8,394 nucleotides of DNA from Candidatus Alkanophagales archaeon (GCA_003661185.1 QMVQ01000061.1:1-8394), one strand, 5' to 3'; positions 1-6,602 are shown, numbered from the stretch's first letter. The notes: generated by a model not told the origin, from the letters alone. Program-made: numbers and translations.

Positions 1-76
1 GCGTAATGGCTTTTGATACCTCGCTTTCGATGCTTCTGAGCATCAACTCCCGGTTGTCTTTGCAAGGTGTGCCCAT
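1..76 (-). CDS. Partial unidentified gene leaving the left edge (N-terminus only)
   Basis: A minus-strand reading frame opens at an ATG (bases 76-74) and stays open to the window edge. It gives 25 residues beginning MGTPCKDNRELM and continuing as a charged, probably helical stretch. A TATA-like GAAATAAG lies on the minus strand at 109-102, centred about 30 bases before the ATG, the same spacing seen before L3 and the racemase gene. A GAGG lies just before the ATG, but too close to be a good ribosome binding site. I do not recognise the protein. A plus-strand frame across the same bases (open from the edge to a TAA at 87) is possible but lacks any promoter support. Confidence is modest because so little of the gene is visible. 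Confidence 0.4.
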   Translation of the reverse strand, partial: MGTPCKDNRELMLRSIESEVSKAIT

Positions 77-101
77 TCCTCGCTTGTAATATCAAAATGA
101 G

Positions 102-109
102 CTTATTTC
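102..109 (-). promoter_or_regulatory. Possible TATA box for the left-edge divergent gene
   Basis: The minus strand reads GAAATAAG here, centred about 30 bases upstream of the ATG at 76. That is where an archaeal TATA box would sit for a nearly leaderless transcript. The match to the archaeal consensus is only fair. Confidence 0.3.
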
Positions 110-173
110 TTAACTACGGTTCCTCGCTGGGGTTTGCGTAGAGCTACTGGGACGGCATCGTTTCCGCTCTCAC

Positions 174-189
174 GTTTGGTGACGCAAAC
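174..189. repeat. Inverted repeat GTTTG-N6-CAAAC abutting the L3 TATA box
   Basis: Bases 174-178 (GTTTG) and 185-189 (CAAAC) form a perfect 5-base inverted repeat with a 6-base centre. A further copy of the half-site, GTTTGCGT at 132-139, is a perfect 8-base inverse complement of ACGCAAAC at 182-189. The right arm touches the TATA-like element and lies where the BRE (transcription factor B recognition element) would be, so a bound regulator could block or assist the basal factors. That it is an operator is inference. Confidence 0.3.
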
Positions 190-197
190 TTTTTATG
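184..197 (+). promoter_or_regulatory. Archaeal promoter (BRE/TATA) for L3-L4
   Basis: GCAAAC followed by TTTTTATG (190-197) resembles a BRE plus TATA box. Its centre is about 31 bases before the L3 ATG, so transcription would start a few bases before the start codon and the message would be leaderless or nearly so. The element resembles the one before the racemase gene (4822-4834): CA-A-CTT-T-A-G positions agree in 9 of 13 bases. Confidence 0.6.
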
Positions 198-224
198 TAG
201 GGCGACGTATTCAGATGTGCAGAG

Positions 225-1187
225 ATGACGAAGACGAGCAGACCGAGGAGGGGTTCCTTGGCATTCTCTCCGAGGAAAAGGGCGAAGAGCGAGACTTGCA
301 ACATAAGGAGGGCGAAGCTCGCAGAAGGAAAGTTGCTGCAGGGCTTCGCAGGTTATAAAGCCGGAATGACGCACGTCATCATGGTTGACGATGTGCCAAC
401 GAGCTTAACTTACGGTTCGGAAATAGCAGTGCCTGCGACGGTGATAGAGACGCCGCCACTGCGTGTCGAAGGCATTCGTCTGTATAAAGCGACGGTTTAT
501 GGGTTAAGGTGCTTAACCGAAGTCTTGTTCAGGAAAACAGGGGAAGAAGGCGTGCAAAAGATTGAAGATTTGTTGAATGGCGGCAACTACGAGCTTCGCC
601 TTATCATGGCGACGCAGCCGCACCTCGTCACTGGCGTTCCAAAGAAGCGTCCTGAAATCATGGAGCTGCGGCTCGGCGGTGGTAGCGGCGAAGATGCGTT
701 TGACTATGCAAAAAACGTCTTCGGCAAGGAAGTTAGCATAAAGGACGTTTTCAGCAACGGCGACTTCGTGGACGTCACCGCCGTGACGAAGGGCAAGGGC
801 ACGCAGGGTCCGGTGAAGCGCTGGGGTGTGAAAATCCAGAACGCCAAGGCTTACCGCTCGAGCAAAGGACGCCACATCGGAACGCTCGGACCGTGGACGC
901 CGGCGAGGACGAGCTGGCGAGTCCCGATGATGGGACAGACCGGCTATCATCAAAGGACGGAATATAACAAACGTATCTTGAAAGTCGGAGAGAATGGCGA
1001 AGAGGTTACACCGAAAGGTGGCTTTTTGCATTATGGCATCGTCCGCAACGAATACGTGCTTTTAAAGGGGAGCGTTCCCGGGCCTGCGAAGCGGCTGGTG
1101 CGTCTTTCCCCCGCGGTGAGGGGGCATCTCAAGCTCACCGCCCCTCAAATCGTTCGTGTGAGCACGGAGTCGAAACAGGGCTGCTGA
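225..1187 (+). CDS. rpl3: Large-subunit ribosomal protein L3 (uL3)
   Basis: Component of the 50S subunit; in this family it binds 23S rRNA near the peptidyl-transferase centre and is an early assembly protein. The 320-residue product is close to, or slightly shorter than, the usual archaeal length. It starts with the typical archaeal [16 protein letters not shown] (residues 6-21) and carries [10 protein letters not shown] (41-50). The rRNA-binding loop has [17 protein letters not shown] (189-205), [16 protein letters not shown] (211-226) and [16 protein letters not shown] (240-255). The [14 protein letters not shown] motif near the C-terminus is at 281-294. The ATG at 225 matches the family N-terminus and sits about 31 bases after the TATA box; an ATG at 214 is out of frame. 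L4 follows closely, so the two are probably co-transcribed. Nothing suggests truncation. Confidence 0.97.
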   Translation: MTKTSRPRRGSLAFSPRKRAKSETCNIRRAKLAEGKLLQGFAGYKAGMTHVIMVDDVPTSLTYGSEIAVPATVIETPPLRVEGIRLYKATVYGLRCLTEVLFRKTGEEGVQKIEDLLNGGNYELRLIMATQPHLVTGVPKKRPEIMELRLGGGSGEDAFDYAKNVFGKEVSIKDVFSNGDFVDVTAVTKGKGTQGPVKRWGVKIQNAKAYRSSKGRHIGTLGPWTPARTSWRVPMMGQTGYHQRTEYNKRILKVGENGEEVTPKGGFLHYGIVRNEYVLLKGSVPGPAKRLVRLSPAVRGHLKLTAPQIVRVSTESKQGC

Positions 1188-1227
1188 GGTGTTTGTGGTG
1201 GCTATGGCTGAGGAGCGTGCTGCAGGC

Positions 1228-2004
1228 ATGAAGACTAAAGCTAAGGTCTTAAGCCTTTCTGGCGAAGTTCTTCGAGAGATTGCGCTGCCGAGGGTGTTCT
1301 TGGAGGAGTATCGTCCCGATCTGATAAAAAGGGCGGTGCTCGCAGCGCAAGCAAATAGGCTTCAACCTTACGGCACCAACGTCCTCGCAGGGCGAGATAC
1401 TTCTGCTGAGAGCTGGGGTCCCGGCTATGGAGTCGCTCGTGTTCCTCGCATAAAGACAGGACGGCGTGCCGCAAAAGTCCCGCAAGCGGTCGGCGGCAGG
1501 CGGGCACACCCCCCGAAGCCTGAGAAAATCCTAAGTGAGAAGATAAACAAAAAGGAGCGCCGCAAAGCCATAAAATCGGCGATTGCAGCGACCGCCGACG
1601 AGACGCTCGTGCGGCGTCGTGGGCACAAGTTCGGTGCGGAACTCCCGATAATTCTGGAGGATGCATTCGAGAGCTTGAGCAAGACGAGGGAGGTCAAGGA
1701 AGTTTTCGAGCGGGTGGGCATCTGGGAGGACGTGCTCCGTGCGAAGGAGCGGAAAGTGCGTGCTGGCATTGGAAAAATGCGGGGACGCCGTTACAAAACT
1801 AAGAAGAGCGTCTTAGTGGTGTTTGCGACTGAAAATGGGCATGAAGGGATAAGAAGAGCTGCGAGAAATTTGCCAGGCGTGGATGTTGTCCACGTGCGTC
1901 TGCTGAACGCCGAGCTTTTAGCGCCGGGAACGCACGCGGGGAGACTTACGGTCTGGACAGAAAGCGCGATTCAAAGCCTGCAGAACGCAGTCTATCCGGC
2001 TTAA
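1228..2004 (+). CDS. rpl4: Large-subunit ribosomal protein L4 (uL4)
   Basis: 50S subunit protein; in this family an extended loop lines the peptide exit tunnel. The core reads [11 protein letters not shown] (residues 27-37), then the loop [17 protein letters not shown] (58-74) and a basic stretch. The archaeal C-terminal signature [19 protein letters not shown] begins at residue 227. The start is uncertain. The frame is open from a GTG at 1189 and has an ATG at 1204, but family members begin like MK-x-KV-x-SL-x-GE, which fits the ATG at 1228 (258 residues). A GAGGAG lies about 12 bases before it. Using 1204 or 1189 would add 8 or 13 residues unlike the family. The frame opens just after the L3 stop, so the two form one operon. 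Unusually, no L23 follows: the next gene is on the opposite strand. Confidence 0.95.
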   Translation: MKTKAKVLSLSGEVLREIALPRVFLEEYRPDLIKRAVLAAQANRLQPYGTNVLAGRDTSAESWGPGYGVARVPRIKTGRRAAKVPQAVGGRRAHPPKPEKILSEKINKKERRKAIKSAIAATADETLVRRRGHKFGAELPIILEDAFESLSKTREVKEVFERVGIWEDVLRAKERKVRAGIGKMRGRRYKTKKSVLVVFATENGHEGIRRAARNLPGVDVVHVRLLNAELLAPGTHAGRLTVWTESAIQSLQNAVYPA

Positions 2005-2014
2005 AAGCTCAACC

Positions 2015-2044
2015 AAATTAAAAATAAAGAGGAGAGTTATTTTT
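2015..2044. terminator. T-rich bidirectional terminator between convergent genes
   Basis: Only 32 bases separate the L4 stop from the thiolase stop. On the minus strand, 2028-2015 reads TTTATTTTTAATTT, a T-rich run of the sort that ends archaeal transcription. On the plus strand, TTATTTTT at 2037-2044 could serve the L3-L4 transcript, although it lies in the end of the thiolase gene. No strong hairpin is seen. Confidence 0.45.
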
Positions 2045-3233
2045 CTCCCGGCTTCCAGTCGGGGCGTCCGACGATGCCCACGATTGCGACTGCCTGCGGT
2101 CCGCCGAGGTTGTGAGCGAAGCCGGCTTCTGCGTCTTTGACTTGTAGTCCTTCAGCGCGTCCGAGGACCTGTCTCGTGAGTTCTGCCACCATGCGGCAAC
2201 CAGTCGCGCCGATCGGGTGTCCGAAGCACTTGAGTCCGCCGTCAGGGTTTATCGGGAAGTCGCCTTCGATTGTGGTAACGCCGTCTCTTATGAGTTGCGC
2301 CCCCTCGCCGAGCTTGCAGAGTTTCATATCTTGGTAGTTTATGAGTTCGGTGATGGTGAAGCAGTCGTGGACGATGCCGAAGTCGAGCTCCTTGCGGGGG
2401 TCAGTGATGCCAGCTTCCTTGTATGCCATCTCTGCAGCCTTCACGTTCGCCGGGAATGCGAGTCCTGTCCAGTCCTTGCGGTAGAACGGGTGCAAAGTCT
2501 CAACGGCGAGTCCCATTGCTTTTATCGTTGCGTATTCGTCGCCGACGAGCTCTTTCGCAATCTCAGGTCTCGTGAGGACGACGGCAGCGGCGCCGTCGGA
2601 CATCGCACAGCAGTCGAAGAGCCCCAGCGGATACGCAATCATCGGCGCTTTCAACGCCATTTCCACGGTGATTTCACGGCGGAAGTGCGCCTTCGGGTGT
2701 CTTGCGCCGTTATAATGGTTCTTGACCGCGACGAGCGCTAGGTCCTCCTTCGTCCAACCCCACTCCTTGAAAGCACGGACGGCAGCCATTGCGAACATCG
2801 CCGGCGCGCTCTCGGCGTTCAGCGTAACCTCTGCGCCGAGGAGCATCTTGTCGAGGTCCGGCAGCCCTCTTGAGCCCTGGTCGAGGATTTTTTCGACGCC
2901 TGCTGCAATCACGATGTCATACACGCCTGAGGCGACGGCGTATGCAGCATTCCTGACAGCGTCCATGCCGGTGGCGCAGTAGTTTTCGACCCTTGTGATG
3001 GGCTTGCCATACCACTTCAGCGGGTCGGCAAAGGCGTCGCCGGCGACGCCTGAAAACGTCCAGAAGGTGCCGACCCATGCTGCTTCCACGTCCTTCCGTA
3101 GGTCGACGTTCGCCTCGTTGCACGCCTCGTAAACAGCTTCTACGAGGAGGTCTTCGTGGTCCTTCTCCCATATCTCGCCGAACTTCGTGACACCAGTCCC
3201 GACTATCGCAACCTTGTCTGTTATCCTTCCCAT
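2037..3233 (-). CDS. Thiolase, SCP-x/archaeal acetyl-CoA acetyltransferase type
   Basis: Thiolase-fold enzyme forming or cleaving a 3-oxoacyl-CoA bond. Archaeal members make acetoacetyl-CoA for the mevalonate pathway in a complex with HMG-CoA synthase and a DUF35 protein; related DUF35-dependent enzymes cleave other acyl-CoAs. Numbered from the ATG at 3233 (398 residues), the nucleophile is Cys86 in ENYCATGMDAV. HDCFT is at 289-293, GHPIGATG at 338-345 (His339), and the C-terminal motif is His374-Asn375 in AHNLGGPQA, as in SCP-x/archaeal thiolases. The active site looks intact. The start is chosen because GGGGGTGAT, matching the anti-Shine-Dalgarno sequence, sits 4 bases before this ATG; an in-frame GTG at 3242 would add three residues. 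It lies just downstream of the fused HMG-CoA-synthase-like/DUF35 gene, so the proteins probably work together. The actual substrate cannot be read from the sequence. Confidence 0.9.
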   Translation of the reverse strand: MGRITDKVAIVGTGVTKFGEIWEKDHEDLLVEAVYEACNEANVDLRKDVEAAWVGTFWTFSGVAGDAFADPLKWYGKPITRVENYCATGMDAVRNAAYAVASGVYDIVIAAGVEKILDQGSRGLPDLDKMLLGAEVTLNAESAPAMFAMAAVRAFKEWGWTKEDLALVAVKNHYNGARHPKAHFRREITVEMALKAPMIAYPLGLFDCCAMSDGAAAVVLTRPEIAKELVGDEYATIKAMGLAVETLHPFYRKDWTGLAFPANVKAAEMAYKEAGITDPRKELDFGIVHDCFTITELINYQDMKLCKLGEGAQLIRDGVTTIEGDFPINPDGGLKCFGHPIGATGCRMVAELTRQVLGRAEGLQVKDAEAGFAHNLGGPQAVAIVGIVGRPDWKPGEK

Positions 3234-3237
3234 CCCA

Positions 3238-3248
3238 ATCACCCCCTT
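3238..3248 (-). promoter_or_regulatory. Strong Shine-Dalgarno of the thiolase, overlapping the upstream stop codon
   Basis: On the minus strand AAGGGGGTGAT runs from 3248 to 3238 and pairs well with the conserved 3' end of archaeal 16S rRNA. It ends 4 bases before the ATG at 3233. The TGA stop of the upstream gene (3241-3239) lies inside it, which points to translational coupling and decides between the ATG and the in-frame GTG at 3242. Confidence 0.6.
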
Positions 3249-4681
3249 ACAGGTCTTGCCTTCCAGCCATAGTGTCTGAACTTCGCCCTTTCATGCAGGA
3301 GCCTGAACGTCATCTCGACCTCCATATCCACTTTTACCTCTTTTAGGTCGTGGTCGGTCATCTCCATCAGGACCCGACAGCCGTCTTCGAGGTCGACGGC
3401 GGCTTTCGTCGCTGGGTTGATGCCGTCGCCGGGCTGTATGTTCCCGGGACCGAAGAGGTAGTCATGCACGAACGTGTAAATCTTGCCACGCCGCGCAAGC
3501 TTCACAATCTCGTAGTTGTCCTTCTCGCCGCAATACATGCAAATCCTGCCTATCGGGTAGCTAACCTCACCGCACTTCTTGCACTTCATTCCGTAGAACG
3601 GGAGTATCGCCTTTTCGTCCCGCCAATACTTGACCACCGGCGACCGTGGCATTTCGGGCAGCTGCGATGGCCAGCCCGTGTCGAGAACGCCTTTGAACGC
3701 TGCAAACCTCGCATACGATGGCAGCATCATTTTCGACTTTATGTAGTTCGTGCCGCGTCTCGTGCCCTTCAGCTCCTCCACCTTTTCCGTCGTCTTCACG
3801 ACGAAAGCATCGCTACCCTCGCCTTGGCTGGCGCACAGAATTCTTTCGTCAGGCTTTGCCTGCTCGAGAGCGGCGACGAGCATGAGGAGTGCATGCGGCG
3901 TTCCTGTAATTCCGACTGTGCTGAACAGCGGGTCTTGGAGCTGTGTTTTCGGGTCTATCCCTAACACTTTTGTGGCGCCGAGTATGCTTCGCGGGTCAGG
4001 TCCGTAGATTGCGACTTTGGCGAGGTCTTTGGGAGAGAGGTTAAGCTTCTTGGCGAGCATTCCTGCGGCCGTCGGTAAATCGTGCAAGTAGCCGTATCTT
4101 GTGTCGAGCTTCGCCTCGAAACGCCTTGGGAACAGGTCAACCTCCCGCCTCCAGGGTCCGGGTATTGGATTTATCACCGTCGAGAAGCCCTCGATGTCAG
4201 CAATCACGCCGTCCTCGCCGATGAGGAGTGCGGCGGCACCGTCCCCGAAAATCTGCTCCAAGTCTGAAGAGGGGACTGCCACCCTCGAATCCGCGGCGGT
4301 TACTAAGACTTTCTTTGCTGAGCCTGCTTTCACGGCATCCATCGCCATCTTCACAGCTATCGTCCCCGCCCGTAACGTTCCTGTGATGTCCGCGGTCAGA
4401 ACGTCACGTCGTAAGTCCAGTGCTGATGCTATCATTGCAGCTGCTTGCTTCTCCTCTAAAGGTGACGTTACGGTTGCAAAGAAAAGCGCATCCACCTCCT
4501 TCGGGTCCATACCCGTGAGGCAATCAAGCCCAGCTTCGACCGCCATCGTTAGACTGTCCTCGTCGAAAGAGGCAACAGAGCGCTCCCCGCCCATCGTTGC
4601 AGAGCCGTGTGCCCTTGCTATCTCATCCCTGCTTATCCTCCATATCGGGATGTACGCTCCATACGATATTATTCCCACCAT
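3239..4681 (-). CDS. HMG-CoA-synthase-like protein fused to a DUF35 zinc-ribbon/OB domain; catalytic residues apparently lost
   Basis: The 480-residue product (ATG at 4681; a TTG at 4684 is also possible) has two parts. Residues 1 to about 340 have the HMG-CoA synthase/ketoacyl-synthase III fold: GIISYGAYIPIWRIS at 3-17, RAGT at 104-107, IFGDGAAALLIG at 144-155. Residues about 350-479 are DUF35: a zinc ribbon with cysteines 367, 370, 381 and 384 (CX2C-X10-CX2C) and a following OB-type domain. Archaeal synthases are about 350 residues with DUF35 as a separate protein, so this is a fusion. The catalytic Cys position (archaeal ACKAGT) is Leu103, encoded TTA at 4375-4373. The Glu position falls in ATVTSP (69-74), the His position in IYGPD (225-229) and the Asn position in VGITG (256-260). 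None is retained by my alignment. Standard HMG-CoA synthesis is therefore unlikely; a CoA-binding scaffold or delivery role for the adjacent thiolase is inferred. Confidence 0.85.
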   Translation of the reverse strand: MVGIISYGAYIPIWRISRDEIARAHGSATMGGERSVASFDEDSLTMAVEAGLDCLTGMDPKEVDALFFATVTSPLEEKQAAAMIASALDLRRDVLTADITGTLRAGTIAVKMAMDAVKAGSAKKVLVTAADSRVAVPSSDLEQIFGDGAAALLIGEDGVIADIEGFSTVINPIPGPWRREVDLFPRRFEAKLDTRYGYLHDLPTAAGMLAKKLNLSPKDLAKVAIYGPDPRSILGATKVLGIDPKTQLQDPLFSTVGITGTPHALLMLVAALEQAKPDERILCASQGEGSDAFVVKTTEKVEELKGTRRGTNYIKSKMMLPSYARFAAFKGVLDTGWPSQLPEMPRSPVVKYWRDEKAILPFYGMKCKKCGEVSYPIGRICMYCGEKDNYEIVKLARRGKIYTFVHDYLFGPGNIQPGDGINPATKAAVDLEDGCRVLMEMTDHDLKEVKVDMEVEMTFRLLHERAKFRHYGWKARPVRG

Positions 4682-4698
4682 CAAAATCCCATCTAAAG

Positions 4699-4749
4699 CA
4701 GCATGTTAAATCATTTTCTATTTTTCAACATCCATCAAGTATCATGCTG
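4699..4749. repeat. Inverted repeat CAGCATG...CATGCTG in the divergent promoter region
   Basis: CAGCATG at 4699-4705 is the exact inverse complement of CATGCTG at 4743-4749, with 37 bases between. The pair brackets the AT-rich stretch that probably contains the minus-strand promoter of the synthase-like/thiolase operon. Regulatory use is inference; a 7-base match could be chance. Confidence 0.25.
4705..4725 (-). promoter_or_regulatory. Probable promoter of the synthase-like/thiolase operon
   Basis: The minus strand is AT-rich here (GAAAATGATTTAAC and, upstream, AAAAATAG). The TTTAA part is centred about 28-30 bases before the ATG at 4681, the expected place for an archaeal TATA box. No single element is a clear consensus match. 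Confidence 0.35.
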
Positions 4750-4799
4750 AATTCGGATTCTGCTCAATTTCAACAATGGAGCTTCGGACTAAGGGCTGC

Positions 4800-4822
4800 G
4801 TCAAAGCGGCTGTCAAAGCGGC
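4800..4822 (+). repeat. Tandem 12-base direct repeat upstream of the racemase TATA box
   Basis: GTCAAAGCGGC occurs at 4800-4810 and again at 4812-4822. With the next base each unit is 12 bases long (11 of 12 identical). The second copy ends 4 bases before the TATA box, placing the pair about one helical turn apart in the usual position for an archaeal activator, or a repressor overlapping the BRE. Confidence 0.4.
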
Positions 4823-4834
4823 ATACTTATAAAG
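4822..4834 (+). promoter_or_regulatory. Archaeal TATA promoter for larA and the following ribosomal genes
   Basis: TTATAAAG at 4827-4834 is a good archaeal TATA box. Its centre is about 30 bases before the ATG at 4860, so the transcript should be leaderless or have a leader of only a few bases. No other convincing promoter lies between here and L30, so this one probably drives all five downstream genes. Confidence 0.65.
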
Positions 4835-4859
4835 GTTAAAGCTTAGTTTTGATGGAAGA

Positions 4860-6131
4860 ATGCTGCTCAAATTTCCTTACGGCACAAGCGTTTTGGAGAT
4901 TGAAGTGGAGGCGGTGCCGCTCGACAGTAATCCCACAAGCTCGAATCCGAACGACCCGCCGCACGATGTAATAAAATCGGCGTTAGAGCATCCTGTGGGG
5001 ACTAAAAGGCTGAGAGATTTGTGTGTTGTTAGTAAGGGCAAGATGGGCGGGCGTAAAATAGTAATCGTGGTTGATGACCACACGAGAGCGACGCCGACCG
5101 AGTTCATGCTCGACGGCATTATGAAGGAGCTGTGGGGTGCCGGCGTTGAGACGGCGGAGTTAAAGATTTTGGTGGCGTGTGGGACGCACGAGCCGCCCGT
5201 CGAGAGCGAGCTGAGGAGGATTCTCGGCAAGTATTACGAGCTTTACAAGAGTGGCGAACTGGAGGTCGAGGCGCACGACTGTGACGCCGCCGACCTTGTT
5301 CGCCTCGGCGAGACGAGTAGAAAAACGCCCGTGCTCATCAACAAGAGCTACGTGGATGCTACCCTGAGAATCTTAACAGGAGACATCACGCTGCACTACT
5401 ACGCAGGCTTCGGCGGCGGACGCAAGAGCCTGATTCCCGGGATTTCAGGGCGAGAATCCATAAAAAAGAACCATTCGCTCCTCATAGATGAGCGAGCAAC
5501 GACCGCAAACCTCGAGGGCAACCCCGTGCACTTAGACATGTGCGAGTTTGCTGCTTTTGCGCCGCCACATTTCACGCTGAACGTCGTCGCGGACGCCGAC
5601 GGCAGGCTCGTAGATGCTTACGCCGGCGAGCTCAACACAGTCTTCGAGCGTGGTGTTGCCGCCGCCCGCAAAATCTTCGAAAAGCACGTCAGCGGCAACT
5701 TCGACGTTTTAATAGTCAGCGCCGGCGGATTCCCTAAGGACCGGAGTCTCTATCAAGCCACAAAGGCAATAGAACATTGCTACAGAGCGGTGAAGCAGGA
5801 CGGCAAGCTTATATTAGTGGCGAAGTGCGACGAGGGTATAGGAAACAAGTATTTTGAGGAGTGGATGGAGTTCGACGAGGCGGAACTGGAGAGGGCGGTG
5901 CGTGAAAATTTCGTGCTCGGCGGGCACAAAGCTTTTTACCTGAGAAGGGCGATGCGGAAAGTTAAAATCTCGATAGTTTCGGAGCTTGACACTGGCAAGT
6001 TGGGGGAATGGGGCATAAACTCTTATTCTTCCTTAGAGGAAGCTTTAAAAGAAGAGATTAAAGAAGGGGATAAAGTAGGAGTGGTAAGGAGAGGCATGGA
6101 TGTGCTGTTAGTGCCGCTTGCGGCGAAGTGA
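4860..6131 (+). CDS. larA: LarA-family nickel-pincer 2-hydroxyacid racemase/epimerase
   Basis: Cytoplasmic enzyme of the lactate racemase family (DUF2088), which uses a nickel-pincer nucleotide cofactor to invert the carbon bearing the hydroxyl of lactate or other 2-hydroxyacids. At 423 residues it has the usual length. Aligned by eye to Lactobacillus plantarum LarA, all key residues are present: the DDHTR motif at 72-76 (Asp73, Arg76), catalytic histidines His110 (GTHEPP) and His179, the cofactor-anchoring Lys189 in GGGRKSLIPGISG (185-197), the nickel-ligand His205, and Gln299/Lys302 in LYQATKA. The Lys-to-His spacing of 16 equals that of the L. plantarum protein. The start is the ATG about 30 bases after a TATA box, and PYGTSVLEIE matches family N-termini. 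The cofactor-making larB, larC and larE are not in the window. L19e starts only 9 bases after the stop, so the racemase heads a ribosomal operon. The true substrate is unknown. Confidence 0.9.
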   Translation: MLLKFPYGTSVLEIEVEAVPLDSNPTSSNPNDPPHDVIKSALEHPVGTKRLRDLCVVSKGKMGGRKIVIVVDDHTRATPTEFMLDGIMKELWGAGVETAELKILVACGTHEPPVESELRRILGKYYELYKSGELEVEAHDCDAADLVRLGETSRKTPVLINKSYVDATLRILTGDITLHYYAGFGGGRKSLIPGISGRESIKKNHSLLIDERATTANLEGNPVHLDMCEFAAFAPPHFTLNVVADADGRLVDAYAGELNTVFERGVAAARKIFEKHVSGNFDVLIVSAGGFPKDRSLYQATKAIEHCYRAVKQDGKLILVAKCDEGIGNKYFEEWMEFDEAELERAVRENFVLGGHKAFYLRRAMRKVKISIVSELDTGKLGEWGINSYSSLEEALKEEIKEGDKVGVVRRGMDVLLVPLAAK

Positions 6132-6140
6132 GGGGATAAA

Positions 6141-6602
6141 ATGCCATCATTGCAGAGGAGGCTTGCGGCGGAAATCCTGAAGGTCGGCGTACATAGGGTC
6201 TGGATGAACCCTGAGCCCGAAGCCATGGAGCGAATAGCGGAGGCTGTAACCAGGGACGATGTGAGGGCGCTCATCGAAGAGGGTTTGATAAAAAGGAGAC
6301 CTGAGAGGGGCGTGAGCAGAGGAAGAGCAAGGCTGCGTGAACAGAAGCGACGGCTCGGCAGACGCCGCGGGCATGGCTCGAGGAAGGGCGCAAAGGGGGC
6401 AAGGATGCCGAAGAAGCGGCTTTGGATAATACGGATAAGGGCGTTGCGGCGTCGCCTCAGGGAACTGCGGGACAGTGGAAAGATAGACAGAAAAACCTAC
6501 AGGATGCTTTACAGGAAGGCGAAAGGCGGGGAGTTCAAGAGCGTTGCGCATCTGAATACATATATAAAGGCGAATTTCAAGATAGAGTTGGATACGGAGT
6601 GA
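6141..6602 (+). CDS. rpl19e: Large-subunit ribosomal protein L19e (eL19)
   Basis: 50S subunit protein found only in archaea and eukaryotes. The 153-residue product has the family's usual parts: QRRLAAEIL (residues 5-13), RVWMNPE (19-25), the basic hinge [15 protein letters not shown] (57-71), [17 protein letters not shown] (76-92), and the C-terminal [25 protein letters not shown] (106-130) and SVAHL (134-138). A GAGGGG just before ATAAAATG overlaps the racemase stop codon, so translation is probably coupled to the upstream gene. In most archaea L32e comes immediately before; here it is replaced by the racemase gene. Confidence 0.96.
   Translation: MPSLQRRLAAEILKVGVHRVWMNPEPEAMERIAEAVTRDDVRALIEEGLIKRRPERGVSRGRARLREQKRRLGRRRGHGSRKGAKGARMPKKRLWIIRIRALRRRLRELRDSGKIDRKTYRMLYRKAKGGEFKSVAHLNTYIKANFKIELDTE

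Noticed and set aside
513..1031. A long open frame on the minus strand inside L3
   Set aside because: It is opposite a clear L3 gene, its protein matches no family I know, and it is rich in the Arg, His and Ala typical of antisense frames.
2005..2036. Remnant of L23 or other ribosomal genes after L4
   Set aside because: The 32-base gap is too short and shows only an AT-rich terminator-like stretch.
2217..2741. A plus-strand open frame inside the thiolase gene
   Set aside because: The minus-strand thiolase with its catalytic motifs explains this stretch; the antisense frame shows no family features.
3239..4681. A frameshift or sequencing error as the cause of the missing catalytic Cys
   Set aside because: The frame stays open through 480 residues with motifs on both sides in register, and Leu (TTA) differs from either Cys codon by two bases.
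3350..4709. Long plus-strand open frames across the synthase-like/DUF35 gene
   Set aside because: The minus-strand protein has clear family motifs and a zinc ribbon; the plus-strand frames are antisense by-products of its codon bias.
4682..4859. Mobile element or attachment site at the break in the ribosomal block
   Set aside because: I see no transposase remnant, terminal inverted repeat, target duplication or tRNA; the repeats look like regulatory sites.
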